Positions 10,090-22,262 of a DNA stretch of 29,674 nt are shown piece after piece. Numbering within the stretch: position 1 is the stretch's first letter; every line of letters starts with the position of its first letter. The stretch comes from a virus. The position numbers and the translations under genes are program-made. The stretch spans positions 1 to 29,674 of IMG/VR virus record IMGVR_UViG_3300009425_000064; one strand, written 5' to 3'. Below the pieces are notes generated by a model. It saw nothing but the letters and a program-made list of their open reading frames with translations, had not been told where the DNA came from and did not search any database.

Positions 10090-11979
10090 ATGGCAACTAA
10101 TTTTGGATATATAAGAAAAGACCAAGACGCTAGAGTAAATTGGCAAGAGGTTGGTAAAAACGCTAGTGATACTATACAAGCTGAAATTGATAGAAGAGAA
10201 ACTATTAAAGCTGATATAGATGCAGATTCTAATGCGTTAGACACACAAATATATGAAAACATTGATTCTGATAATGCAGACCTTGCGTCTGAAATGTTAA
10301 GTGTTGCTAATTTAACTTCAGAAACTAGATTACGTCAAGATAAGAATCTAAAAAACGGTTCTTTAAGCCTTAAAGACTACACTATTCAAAGAAATAACCT
10401 TAAACAAGGTGTCGCTAATATTAGCGAAATGAATAAATCTAAAATAAAAATAGATACTGAGTTTCAAGCATTAGTTCAAGCCGGAACAATAAATCCACAA
10501 TCAGTTGCTGTAAGAGCATACAATGAACAATTTGAAAACCTAAACAATTTTGGTATTCAGTTAGATGAATTTGGAAGTCCATATTTAGCTAAAAGAATTA
10601 AAATAAAAGATGAGGAGACAGGTGTAATTAATGAAACTTTTTCTACCGACCCTAATGATATATACAGTATAAAAGGTGCAAGAGCAAACATGGGTCAAAT
10701 ATTAAAACAACAAGATTTTACTAAAAATGTACAAGGTTATGTAGGGTTAGCAGGAAAAACTTGGGTGGAAGCAGGAGGTCAGTTTAAAACTGTAGATGAC
10801 GCATGGCAAAACGAAAACTTTAGAAAAATAATTGAAGCTGAAATTAGAGCTGATTTAACTAACCCTGATTTTGCGTCAGGATTTGCAGGTCAGTATTTAC
10901 AAGGTTATGAATATGCGTTTTTAAAAGGAGATAGTAAAGCTAATGCTAATCAAATTCCTTTAGTTCAAATTAATGGACGTTGGACCTTTGATGCTGACAG
11001 TAAGCAAGGTAAAAAACTTGTTGACGAGTCAGTTACTAAGTTAACAGAAATGACTAGAGGAGGAATGTCTAAAAAGGAAACTCCTTATTCACCGAGTGAG
11101 TTAAAAGGATATGGAGAAATAGGTGACGAAAAAGATAATATAGAAACTACAGCTAAGTTAATAGGTGATATATATAATGGGGATGTACAAGAGCTAAAAT
11201 CTGCATTAGTTTATTTTGAAGGGAAAGAGAGTAAAATTACAAATTTAGAAGTTAGTGATGATGGTAGTAAGTTTTCATATGATGTTAACACAGAAAATGG
11301 TGGAAAGGTTACAAGAACATTAGACAGAAACTTTGGACCTGAAAATTTCTTAACTCAAATGAGCAAACAAATTGGTACATATGATTTAGCTCAATTAAGA
11401 GGTACAAAAGCATATGATTCTTGGAGTCAAAGAAATGATGGAAACTATACTAATCTACCTAAAACCACAAGCTTCTCGGGAGCTTATACCGAAGCAGCTA
11501 CAGAGGTTGAGAATCTTCTTACTAGAGAAGGCTTAAATGAAGATGGCACTACGGTTGTATCTGCACTAGATAGTTTTAATAAAGCATATGATAAGGATAC
11601 ACCTTTGGGCGATAAAGTATCTATTATTTCACAAGAATTCTTAGAATCAAAGATAGAAAATGCTCAAGTTGAGCAAGGTAGTGATGGATATCTATATATA
11701 GAGATAGATGGTACTACTACAGGACCTATTGTAATTAAAAACAGTCAAGGAGGAAAACCTGTTTCAAAAATAATTAGTGACATACAACAAGCTCGACAAA
11801 ATGGGAAAAGATATACTCCTGAAATGTCAGGTGTTACTAAAGAGGAATTTGTCGCTGCTTTAAATATAGATAAAGTTAAATTTAATCTAGATGATGCTTG
11901 GAATGGTGGAAAAGGTAACCCTGAGGAGTCAGCAGGAGGATATGAGAACAGCCGTGTCAATGGTAGTCAGTTTAATTAA
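10090..11979 (+). CDS. Internal virion/ejection protein (T7 gp15-like position)
   Basis: A 629-residue, mostly helical hydrophilic protein with no signal peptide or membrane segment. The N-terminus (FGYIRKDQDARVNWQEVGKN) is a pattern I remember from the second ejection protein of Bacteroidota podoviruses. The C-terminus is Gly- and Asn-rich (about 604-629) and looks disordered. It lies between the small hydrophobic ejection protein and the giant last one with one-base and 18-base gaps. A role in the internal core and DNA-ejection tube is inferred from order and composition, not from a catalytic motif. Confidence 0.6.
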   Translation: MATNFGYIRKDQDARVNWQEVGKNASDTIQAEIDRRETIKADIDADSNALDTQIYENIDSDNADLASEMLSVANLTSETRLRQDKNLKNGSLSLKDYTIQRNNLKQGVANISEMNKSKIKIDTEFQALVQAGTINPQSVAVRAYNEQFENLNNFGIQLDEFGSPYLAKRIKIKDEETGVINETFSTDPNDIYSIKGARANMGQILKQQDFTKNVQGYVGLAGKTWVEAGGQFKTVDDAWQNENFRKIIEAEIRADLTNPDFASGFAGQYLQGYEYAFLKGDSKANANQIPLVQINGRWTFDADSKQGKKLVDESVTKLTEMTRGGMSKKETPYSPSELKGYGEIGDEKDNIETTAKLIGDIYNGDVQELKSALVYFEGKESKITNLEVSDDGSKFSYDVNTENGGKVTRTLDRNFGPENFLTQMSKQIGTYDLAQLRGTKAYDSWSQRNDGNYTNLPKTTSFSGAYTEAATEVENLLTREGLNEDGTTVVSALDSFNKAYDKDTPLGDKVSIISQEFLESKIENAQVEQGSDGYLYIEIDGTTTGPIVIKNSQGGKPVSKIISDIQQARQNGKRYTPEMSGVTKEEFVAALNIDKVKFNLDDAWNGGKGNPEESAGGYENSRVNGSQFN

Positions 11980-11997
11980 TAATTTTTAAATAAAGTT

Positions 11998-14900
11998 ATG
12001 AACGAAGAAGCTTTTAAACAACTTTACGAAAGTTTTGTTAATACAGGATATGAAGGAGATAGACAAATGTTTATAGACTTAATGTCATCTAATGAAGAAG
12101 CTTTTACACAAGGTTATGACGCTTTTACATCTACAGGATATGCAGGAGATAGAACTGCGTTTGCTAATTTAGTAGGTGTTAACGACCCATTAAAAAAAAA
12201 AGTATCAGAAGAACCGGTGGTGGAAAAAGATACTACAGAAGAACCGGTGGTGGAAGAAAATGCAGATTTGTCAATTGGAGACCCTGCGGATTCCTTAAAA
12301 AAGTTTGGACCAAACTCATTAGGCTATAATCCTGCTGTAGAGGGTGACGATAAAAAAACTACAGAAGCAAGAAACAAACTAAACCTTTGGAATGCAGAAA
12401 CAACTAAATTACTAAATCAATTACCTGAAAAATATGAAGACTTATCTGACAAGGATAAAGAACTATATGAAGATATAGAGGGAGCACAATCTGCTATATA
12501 CCAAAGGGATGGGTATCCTTTAACAGAGGAGGAGTCTGCGCTGACAGAAGTTAGCACTCCTGACGATATGCCTGTGCTTACTAAAGAAGAAACAGAATTT
12601 ACAATTAATAACCTATTTAAAGATTATTTATTAAATAAAGCCGATAAATATCAAACCCTATCAGATAATTTTTATGACCAATACCAAAATGAGTCTGAGA
12701 AGTATAAAACAGAAAATTTCTACATAGAAGAATATGGAAAGAAAGAAGGTGTTAAAATATATGAAGGTGTAAAAAAGAAAATTGAAACAAAAGAAAAAAG
12801 CGATTATAAACTTAATTTAAAATCAGATTTACAAAATAAAGGGATAAGAACACTTGACCAAATGTTTGATGAAGAAGATGAGTTAGAATTAAAAAATAAA
12901 ATTTCATCTATAATAACTCCTGATTTTGTTGGTCAAAGTGACAATACAGCTACAATAGAAAAAATGAATCAAGAGTTTAGTGAGTATGGATTAATATTTA
13001 CTAAATCATATTTCGGGGGTGGTATGCATGTGACTACAGCTAATGGAAACGCTACAATAAAAATAGATATAGATTCAAATTTTTCCGATATATCTGAAGC
13101 AAATGATTTAAAAGATTTTGTTTTATTAAATGCAAACCATGAAAATAAAGATTTTAAAGAAGAAGAAGAGTTTTTATCTCAATCTCAGCGTGCACAAGAA
13201 ATGAGAAAAGGTGCTAGAACAAATAATGATGGTACTCAATCATCTCATTTAATGGCTACATTTGAAGAAGACGGTAAGTATATTGTAGCTCCTACTTTAT
13301 TTCCTAAAGATGATAACAATCAATCTAAATATTCTTCTTCATGGGTTGAATTAAAAGGACTTGAAGCATTAAATTTAGCTAAAAAAAGAGGTGAAGTGTT
13401 TGAGTTTAACACAGAAGAAGAAGCTGATAATTTTGCAAGAGGTTCATGGAAGGAAGTAAGTTTAATTGATTTAGAAGCAAATACTTTTTACAAAGAAAGA
13501 GGATTAAATTATTTTCCTCTTCACGATGCAGAAAATGAATACGATAAACTTAATGATGAAATTAATTTTATTAATACTATAATTGAAGACCAACCACTTG
13601 AAACTTTTGGTCGAAGTAATGTACCAAAAGAAAATACTGCAGGTTTAACAATGCAACTAACTGATTTAAATAAAGCAAATCAAAAAAAATATGCTCATTT
13701 ATTTAGTGGTGGAGTTATAATAGATGATTTACAACAATATCAAAAAGATTTAATTGCAAAAAGAACTGTATTAAATGGAACTTTAGATAGAGAAAATATT
13801 AGAAGAACAAGAGAAGATTTTGATGTTGTATTAAGAAAAGCATTTGATGAAAAATCAACAGTAGCTAAAAACAGAGTTATTGAAATTGTTGAACAAGAAA
13901 AAGCACTAGATAAAGAATCTTTATTAGAATTTCAATCTAAGGTTTATAATATTCCTAAAATAGCATCTACAATAACATTACCAAGTCAACAACAAAACGC
14001 TGTTAATCATTATACAGGTTATTTAAATCTTCAAATGGAGAAAAAAATGGCTAGAGCAAAATATGAGAATGCTTATTTGTATTTCAATAGAATGGAAAAC
14101 AAAAATGTACAAGCGTCCGGCTATGAAGATAACGAATTTAAAGGGTTTTTTCTAGAAGGTAGCAAAGGTATTGAACAGGGTAATTCATTAAATGCTATTT
14201 TACAATATAGTTTGGGAATGGATTTCTTAGACTTTGGAAGTGCTACGGTTGACCCTAATGATGTTAAGTCTGTAGCGAGAGCTATTGTAGAGGGAGTAAG
14301 AAATAAAGCGTCTAAAGGCGATACAAGAACTATGTTAGCATGGAACAATGCTAACTCATGGGAAGAGATATTCAATGTTATACAAAACGACCCTGCAGAG
14401 TGGGCGTTGCAATTGTCGGCTAATAGTATAGGACAAATGTTAGAATACGGAACGCAAATAGTTACAGTTTCAGGAGCAGCAGGAGCAGGAACAGGAGCGG
14501 GTTATGGTCTTTTAGGTGGTAATCCCCTAACAGTTGGAGGAGGTGCTTTAACAGGTTTTGGATATGGTTTAAGAACAGGTTTTGCTGCAACAGCTTACGC
14601 AATGGAATATACCAATGCAGTAATGGAAACCATGACTAATATGGGTTATGACCTGACTAATCCTATGGATGTAGAAACAGCTTTGATGGATGGGGCGATG
14701 TGGAAAAAAGCTAGTGCACAAGGTCATGCAAGAGGTATACCAATTGCTACTGTTAGTTATTTTACAGCAGGTTTAGCAGGCAAACTTTTAAGTGCAACTA
14801 ATCCTGTTATTTCAGCTAGAGGAGCTGTAAATGTAGGAGCAGCATTATTTGGAGAAGCAGCTATAGGAGTAGGTGGTGAAGCATTAAGTGAAGTTTCTGC

Positions 14901-17900
14901 ACAAGCAAGTGAAATTATGTTTCAAACAGGAAGAACTACATTTGATGGTAAAGAAATAGTTGCAGAAATGGGAGGAAGTTTCGGAACTCAAACTTCTAAT
15001 GGTGCTGTAAATATGATGCTAATAAATAGAGAATCAAAACAAAAACAATTTTATCAAAATCTTACTAATCCTGATTTTATAGCTAATTATACTGAAGCTA
15101 CAGACGAACAAATAGTGGATTATATTAATAAAATGATTAAAACAGGAAGAATTGATGAAGCTCGAGGTCAAAATGTTAAGAAAAATGTTGGTATTAAAAG
15201 AAATGCTGTAGAGTTAGCACCGGATGCAGCTCCACCTGTAATATCAAGATTGATGCAGTTAATAAATGCTAAAGAAATACTAAGTTCTGATGTAAATAGA
15301 AGAGAAATATATAAAGACAAACTAAAAGAAATAAATTTAGAAATAGCTAGTACTGTTGTTATGGGAGAAGTCTCTAATAAAACAACAGATTTAACTAGCG
15401 GTCTAGCAGGTAATGATGTTGCTAAAATTAATACTTTTAATAGACGACCTCCTACATTTAGAGTTGGTAACATGGCAACTGAAGATGAAAATGTATTTAA
15501 AAAAGCTATAAATAAAATGACCGATTGGCGTACAGCTGTTGGTATACAAGTTTTTGATAATGAAAGTTTAGGAAAGGAATTGTCAACTATAGTAGCTCAA
15601 AAAATAAATTATTTAAAAAAGAAAGAAGCAGATATGTTAGGGATAGACCTTGACCCATCTGAATTAATTAAAATAGAAACAGATGCCGATACAAAGCAAG
15701 AGACAGGCGAGGTGGTTAGCAGCCAACAAACGTACAATTTTCAACAAATGGAAGAACAAGTATCCGGTGAAAATCAAGAATCTCCCGGAGAAAGTAACCA
15801 AGAAGAAATAACTGATTTACAAAAAGCAAGAAATGGTGATGTAGAAGCACAAAAAAAGTTTGAGAAGTATGGAATTGAATGGTAGTTTAAACCTACTTAT
15901 AGATTTGTAGGAAAATCTGAACTTGATGCTCTTAATAATAATGAAACTATTGAAGGTAAAAATAAATCTGTTGGTGTAGATGTTACAAACTCAGAAGAAG
16001 TTACGACAGCTACAGATGCTGAATATAGAGTAACTTATAAAGGAGATGTAATAGATTCTGCTTTACCTGACAATAAGCTTCGTATGAAAAATGATGTTGA
16101 TGGTCATATACAAGGAGGTTATACACTAGCAGATGTGTCTGTTATAGAAAAAATTAATCCTGACGGAACTTTTGAAATTGTTTATGAATCAGAAACAACT
16201 GAAGATGTAGACATAGAAGCTGTAGAAAGATTTGAACAACAACTAGATGCAGAAGAATCAGTTAATTTTAGATTGAAAGATGATGCTGTAACTGAACCAA
16301 GTAGAGAAAAAGTTGAATCTATTACACAAAAAATTAATGAACTTGAAAGTGATAACGTAAATGTTAAAATTGAAAGAGATGAAGAAAGTGTATCTATAGA
16401 TGTTAATGAATTAAATAATAGAACAGATAACAAATTAAATGAAATATCTTTTGATGTTGTAAATAATTTACCAACTTCATTTACTATATCTGACCAACTT
16501 ACAACAGGAAACGCTACAAATCCAAATACAGGAAACACAATAGATAATTTAAAAGGAGCTATAGGGTTTAATGGTACGGTAGGAAATGAAAACGCTGCTT
16601 GGGCAAGTACTACAGAAAAGAATGCTCAAGGAATGATTAATAAAGCTCAAACTGTATATAATAACAATAAAAAAGTTTATGATAATTTTTGGAACGAAAA
16701 CCCTGAATACAATGGCTTAGTTATGGTCAATGTAGTTAAAATGGCTGAAGATGGTATTGTTTCTAATGAAGCTATGTTTAGAGTGTTAGCTGACAATCTT
16801 ACTAAGTTACCTGAAGAAAATAGAGTTAAAGCATTAAAAACTTTAAAAGAAGAAATTATTAGTAGAAGAGACAAGGCAGAGAAAAAGAAACCCTTTAATG
16901 ATATAATAGCATTGTTAGAAGCTGACAACATTCAATCAATTGATAATGTGGTAGCTCCTGAATTTATTAATAAACTTTCGTTAGGTGCAAGGGTTAATCT
17001 TATGAATATAATAGGGTACGGAAAGCCTAATAAACCGGGTGAAACTAAAAATGCAGGTACAATTAGTGAAAATTCTACAGTTACTAGAGCTTTAATGGAG
17101 AATCAAGATAAATCTAATAACAAATTAGTTAACATTGGAAGCATTGCAGAAATTATTACAGACCCACAATTAAAAAATGTGTCTGAGTTAAGTATAATTG
17201 GTGTTGTAGGTGTAGATGTTTTAAATCCTGAAGTTCTTAAATCTAATCATCTTAACTATCCGTTTGCACCTAAAGGAAAATCAATAGGAGTTTTATCTAA
17301 TCCGGTTGCAATGGAGAAAGCTTATCCTATAGCATATGAAAAAGCTTTAGGAAGTTTAATAGAAAAAGAACAAAAACCTTCTGAAAAGAAAGTAAAAGGC
17401 AAAAAAGTTAAAAAACCTAGCACAAAAGTTACAGGTAAACAATTAAGAACTAATCAAACAGGAATTGGTATTGGTATAGCTTCTAAAGATTATATAGGTG
17501 CATTAGCTAACTACGACCAAAGTAATATAAATAAACTTGTAAACTTCATTAACAAATCTTTCCCTAGTGTAATGATGAGTGTAGATAGTGAAGTGTTTCA
17601 GCAAGTTATAAATGAACCCGGTACTCAAAAGTATTTAAAAGGTAATGAAATAATATATGGTGTTACTAAAAATGGAGATATATATATAAATCCTGATGTA
17701 CATAATACTGAAAGCTCTTTATATAATACAGCAATACATGAGATGGGTCACATTTGGACTGACTATTTACAAACAACTCGTAAAGGTAAACGTATATATG
17801 CAAGAGGTGTAGAGTTAATTAGCAAAACAGATGAATATAAAAAACAATTAAAAAAGTTTGATGGCGATTCTAAAAAAGCAGCTGACGAAACTATGGCTAT

Positions 17901-20900
17901 TTTAATAGGTAACGAGGGAGAAACTATTGCTAATTCAACATTACTTTCTAAATTTAAAGAATGGCTATTTGGTATGTGGAAGTATATCAAGAGTCAATTT
18001 AAAATGTCTAAAGATTTAACTGAACAAGAGATTCAAGACATGAATCTTGATAAGTTTATTGGAACTGCACTAGCAGATATATTTAGTGGTAAAGAAATAG
18101 CTTTAACTGATATACAAAAGAAAGCTTTAAAAAATCCTGAATTAGCATTTAAAAAAGGTTTATCAACAGAAGACATTATCTATCGAGGTAGACAATCAGG
18201 ATTTACACAAAATCAAATAATTGAAGTATTAGTTAGAAGAAATAAATTATCTAAAACAGACGCTAAAAAAGCAGTAGAGGATATGGCTATAAACATAAAA
18301 GTACCTCCTGCGTTTGCTAATATAGAGGGTGGTATAAATGTTGGTAGAGAAATCCTGCAAGAACTAGACCAAGTTCGTGAAGCTAGACAGGCAAAAGAAA
18401 AAGCTGAAGGTAAACGTACTAATAATAAATCAGAAAGAGAAGCAAGAAAAAAAGAAATTGAAAACAATAAAAAATTTAAAAGTTTACCTGAATTAGATAG
18501 ACAAAATTTAATTATTGCTTATGATAAGATGTTAGGAAGCAAGGCAGGTGTGCAAACACAAAGAGAAATAAATGAAATTCTTTCTGAATTAAGAGGTCGT
18601 AAAAAACAAGACAAAGTTAATTTAGCTACTAGAAATAAATTACAAAACGTAATACAAGCACTAATTCCTAAGTCAGATAATATTAATAAAGCTAAGTTAG
18701 ATAGATTAATAAAAAAGATGGCTAAGGTAAATGAAGATAACTTTAGAGCAACTGTATTAGAAGTTCAAGATATAGCAGATGTAATTATAGCAAAAGATAT
18801 TAAAGATTTAAGAAATAAAATTTCAGATTACGTTAAATCCAAAAGTACAGCTAAAAAAAGTAATAAGAAACCTAAAGCAGGAACTGTTGAGTACAGAGGT
18901 ATGGAGATTTTTAAAGCTGTAGATAGATTGATGCAGATGTCACCTGATGAATTAATTTCTAAACAAGAGGAACTTGCTAAAAAAGAATCAGAAATCGATG
19001 AAGCTTTGGCTGACGATTTAAATTCTAAAAATATTTTAAATTCAGACCAAGTTACGCTTTTAGCTGAAGTAGAAGCTTTTTCAAGAATGGGGAATATAAA
19101 TGAAATGTCCTTAGCTGAACTCGAAGACATGTTTCAAGCTTTAAAAGAAGAGACAAAAGAATCTAGAAAAAAACTTTTAGATAGAATTGATAACAGAAGA
19201 AAAGAAGCTGCAGCATATGAAAAACAAGCCGATAAAGCTATTTTTGCAGACAATTCTTTTTTATTCGATAAAGATGGTAGACCATTAACTCCTGAAGAAA
19301 TTAATAATAATAGAAAAAATATATTAACTTCTTTAAAAGATAATGGATTTGTAAAAACTGCAAGAGAATATGCACAACAATTTTTTAGTGGATATAAAAA
19401 TGTAGGTGCAAGTGTGAATCCTGTTACAACGTTAAGACAATTTTTTGACGGTTTATTATCTCATACAGGAACAGTATTTAATATGCTTGATGGTCGTAAA
19501 GGAAAGTTCTTTACTAAAGTGTTTCAAAAAAGATTAACAACTTCTGATTTTAATAGAGAAGAAGGTATAAGAAATAGTAATACTGAATTAGATAACATAG
19601 CAAAAAATGCCGGTATAACTAAAGGCAGAGTCAAAGGAGTACCACAAGAAATATACAGTAAACCAAATTTAGAATTAATAATTGAAGGTCAAATAAAACT
19701 TTTTAATGCTGACATGTTAATGAGTATGTATGCTTATAGTAAAAATAATGACACAAGAAAACGTCAGATAGAACAAGGCATAACAGACGAAATTATAGAA
19801 AAAATACAAAAACATTTAGGAAATAAATTAGTTGCATATGTAGACGGTGTTGTAGAATGGTTAACTAACACTTATTTTGAAGGTGTTAATGATGTGTATA
19901 TAAAAAATAATGATGTATCTCTTGAAAAAATACAAGAGTATTTTCCTGTAGCTGTACAGTTTGATTCAAGAAAAAGTCAACAAGCAGATTTACAAAACCC
20001 TAGTAACTACGGTTCAGCATTTAAAGGTAACTCACCGAGTAGTGTAAAAACAAGAGGAAACAAAGGACCTCTTGATTTAAATTCTAGTTTTACAAATAAA
20101 TTAAACAATCATATTCAAGAGATGGAAAGGTATAAGGCTTATGCCGATACTGTTTCTTTATTTAATAAACTTTTGAAAGTTCCATCTATAGCTAATTTAT
20201 TAGATGCAACAGGAAGTACAGACCTTGTTAATAAATTATTAAATTATTCTATTAATGGTACGCTTGGTAATTCTACAAAAATGAATGGTTTAATAAATTA
20301 TTTAATGGGAGGGTTTATCTCTTATACACTTAATTTAAAATTGATGCAAATACCTAAACAAGCGGTATCATCTATTATGGCGTTTCAAAATTTTTCTACA
20401 GAACAATCCGGAATTCTAGGTGCATTAGGAAGAGCTAGAAAAAAAGGTGGAATAACAGGTTTAGCAGCAAGTATACCTTCACTTCCTTTAGATGGATTAA
20501 TGTTTGTGTTTAGATATGCTCAAGTTTTAGCTATGACATCTTTAGGAAAAGAAGGTGGAATTAAAACAGCTAAACGAATATCAGCAGGGTTTGAAAAAAG
20601 AATGAATGATGCTCTCAAAGGAGCTAGTATAGCAGAATTAGAGTCAGGTCAAAAATTAGGATTGAATACACAAGTAGCTATTGGTGAAAAAGGATTGTCT
20701 TTTTTAATGAAATTGCCGGGATTGAATAAAACAGAACTTACACCAAGACAATTAAGTGAAAAATTAAATGCTTTTTTAGGAGCAGGTACTACAATAGGAG
20801 ATATATTAGGTGTGCTTGGTTATTTAGCTACATATAATCAAGACATAGCAAATGGAATGACTGAAGTAGATGCTACCATGAAATTTATTGAATACAACAT

Positions 20901-21708
20901 GACACAACAGTCTAGAAGAGATATGGATAAAGGTGGTCTTCAAATGGAAGGTGGCTTATTAAGATTGTTTACTACATTTGGAAGTACAATGCTTTTACAA
21001 TTGAATGAAAGTGCAATGAGAGCTAGAAACATCAGTAGAAGTCTTGCTAATCAGGGAGAACAAATTCTAAAAGGTAATTTTAAAGAAGCTTTTTCTAATG
21101 AAAATAAAGTAAAACAAGAAGATGTCAGAGGATTATTATTATCAGGAGCTATAGCAAATATGTTATTTGCTGCGGCATCAGGAATGGTTATTTTAATGAG
21201 AGGTAGTGATGAAGAGAAAGAAAAAGTTTATGACAAAATAAAATTAGCTCAGTATGGTTCAACACAAATAGAACAAATTCCTGTACTAGGTGGTACAATA
21301 AATGCATTTATTTTTGAACTTGTAAATGGAAGAAAAATGACAGCTTTTGAAAGAAATCAAACTACTGTTGAACCTGTTGAAAGAATAGTTCGAGAAATAA
21401 TGCGTGAATTTGAAAATGGTGAGATTTTAAACGGTTTAAAACCTGCAACAGAATTTGGAGTAGGATTTCAATTTGATTTCTTTGAAGGTTTATATAATAT
21501 AATAATGAATGGAGATGAAACCGAAACATATATTTATGATATGTTAGGTGTGCCGCAATCACAAAGACCTGAATCAGGAAAAAGAAAATCAGGAGGAGAA
21601 AAGAAGGTGCAAAAAATAGACAAAACACACTTGAAAAAATATAATCCTAAACTTTACCAAAAATTATTAGAGTACGAAAGAAAGAGAAAAAAACTTAAAA
21701 ATAAATAA
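11998..21708 (+). CDS. Giant multidomain ejection (polyvalent) protein with HEMGH metallopeptidase, interrupted by in-frame TAG
   Basis: The frame runs from ATG 11998 to TAA 21708, 3236 residues if TAG at 15883-15885 (codon 1296) is read through. Parts in order: two 30-residue repeats (2-61), an acidic linker, a conserved-looking domain at about 400-485, a Gly/Ala-rich hydrophobic stretch (about 820-960), the TAG, a YRFVGKSELDAL domain, then a zinc-peptidase site HEMGH (His1914, Glu1915, His1918) with Glu1964 a possible third ligand in DETMAILIGNEGE. A long helical part and a Lys-rich end follow. The size and last position in the late block match giant ejection proteins that carry enzyme domains into the cell (T7 gp16 position). 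The peptidase may cut the cell wall or host proteins; its substrate is unknown. Coding after the TAG lacks a start codon until 16084. Confidence 0.75.
12001..12180 (+). repeat. Two tandem 30-codon repeats at the start of the giant protein
   Basis: Residues 2-31 and 32-61 of the giant protein repeat NEEAFxQxYxxF, TGYxGDR and a final FxxL pattern with exactly 30-codon spacing. The DNA copies are diverged, so this is a duplicated protein domain and not a recent DNA duplication. Similar short repeats are found at the N-termini of large Bacteroidota phage proteins, from memory. Confidence 0.8.
12206..12255 (+). repeat. Perfect 20-base direct repeat in the acidic linker
   Basis: CAGAAGAACCGGTGGTGGAA occurs at 12206-12225 and 12236-12255, a 30-base period, encoding EEPVVE twice. 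The GC content is well above that of the surroundings. It lies just after an A10 run (12192-12201) in the same linker, so this short stretch should be prone to copy-number change. Confidence 0.9.
15883..15885 (+). other. In-frame TAG inside the giant ejection gene
   Basis: The codons read ATT GAA TGG TAG TTT AAA CCT, and the same frame continues open for 1940 codons. It falls just before a recognisable domain (PTYRFVGKSELDAL). TAG is one transition from TGG and one from CAG, so Trp or Gln are both possible original residues. Confidence 0.9.
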
Positions 21709-22108
21709 TTTTAAAAGGAGAATCTTTTTTATTAAAGTAAATCATTAATTCTTGGTCGTTGTATGAATGAGTTCTTGGTTTTCTACCACCCCATGTAACT
21801 AATCCTCTCATATGTTTTACTTGACAGTATATTATACCATCAAAACAACTCCATATCATAACAGGGTTTAATCTTTTATCAGCAAGTTTTACAAGTTTTC
21901 TAGCTGCAACAGGAAGAGGAAAAGCATCTTTAATGCTAGCTAATTTACCTTTTACTTCTGCATAAGATATATGATTTCCTTTACTATCAAAAATTTTAAA
22001 GTCTATATCGTTTCGGTCAAGTTTTTTAAAGCTACCTTTAAATTTTGTTACAAATGTCTTGATAGCTTTCTTTTCTCTTTCTAAATCTTTTTCATTTTCA
22101 AACCTCAT
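21695..22108 (-). CDS. Putative PD-(D/E)XK nuclease
   Basis: A 137-residue protein. Residues NDIDFKIFD (33-41) followed by YAEVKGK (49-55) give the PD-(D/E)XK pattern with Asp36, Glu51 and Lys53 as likely metal-binding and catalytic residues; a basic helix and a C-terminal strand pair (IWSCFDGIIYCQVKH) complete a small nuclease fold. The N-terminus is very charged. It is the last gene of the early block and starts inside the stop of the zinc-ribbon gene (11-base overlap). A role in DNA branch cleavage, repair or host DNA breakdown would fit the neighbours, but the specific substrate is not visible. Confidence 0.65.
   Translation of the reverse strand: MRFENEKDLEREKKAIKTFVTKFKGSFKKLDRNDIDFKIFDSKGNHISYAEVKGKLASIKDAFPLPVAARKLVKLADKRLNPVMIWSCFDGIIYCQVKHMRGLVTWGGRKPRTHSYNDQELMIYFNKKDSPFKIIYF
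21713..21730 (+). terminator. Possible weak terminator at the convergent junction
   Basis: AAAAG (21713-21717) can pair with CTTTT (21724-21728) around GAGAAT, followed by T residues to 21730, five bases after the TAA of the giant gene. The stem is short and AT-rich. It lies within the 3' coding end of the minus-strand nuclease gene, whose stop overlaps the plus-strand gene by 14 bases. It is the only candidate seen for ending late transcription here. Confidence 0.3.
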
Positions 22109-22262
22109 CTATATCTGATTTAGTGTATATGTATACACTATCTACATCACATTCTTCATTTGTACAGGTATAGTTACCTACAATACCACCTGCATCATCA
22201 TCATAGTTAGAGTCGTGTCCACCACCCCACAATAGTTGTTGTTTACATTTAGGACATATCAT
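22098..22262 (-). CDS. Small zinc-ribbon protein
   Basis: A 54-residue frame from ATG (22262-22260) to TGA (22100-22098). It starts in an ATGA overlap with the stop of the phosphoesterase gene and overlaps the nuclease start by 11 bases, filling what would otherwise be a 150-base gap. The protein begins MICPKCKQQLLWGGGH and has a second pair CTNEEC at 33-38, so CxxC plus CxxxxC could bind one zinc ion. The tail is acidic. The overlaps on both sides and the intact zinc pairs support a real gene. Its role, perhaps binding nucleic acid or a partner among its neighbours, is unknown. Confidence 0.75.
   Translation of the reverse strand: MICPKCKQQLLWGGGHDSNYDDDAGGIVGNYTCTNEECDVDSVYIYTKSDIDEV

Noticed and set aside
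16182-16538. Minus-strand open frame of 118 codons opposite the giant gene
   Set aside because: Ser- and Leu-rich shadow of a plus-strand coding region, without overlap or leader context; the same applies to the other opposite-strand frames in the late block.
16084-21708. Separate gene starting at ATG 16084
   Set aside because: The same frame is open from 15886 and encodes a recognisable domain before 16084, so it is the continuation of the gene at 11998.
2403-21708. Genome-wide TAG-to-Gln or TGA-to-Trp code in late genes
   Set aside because: Recoded phages have many in-frame stops per late gene; here there is one TGA and one TAG in about 21 kb, and TGG and CAA/CAG are used normally.
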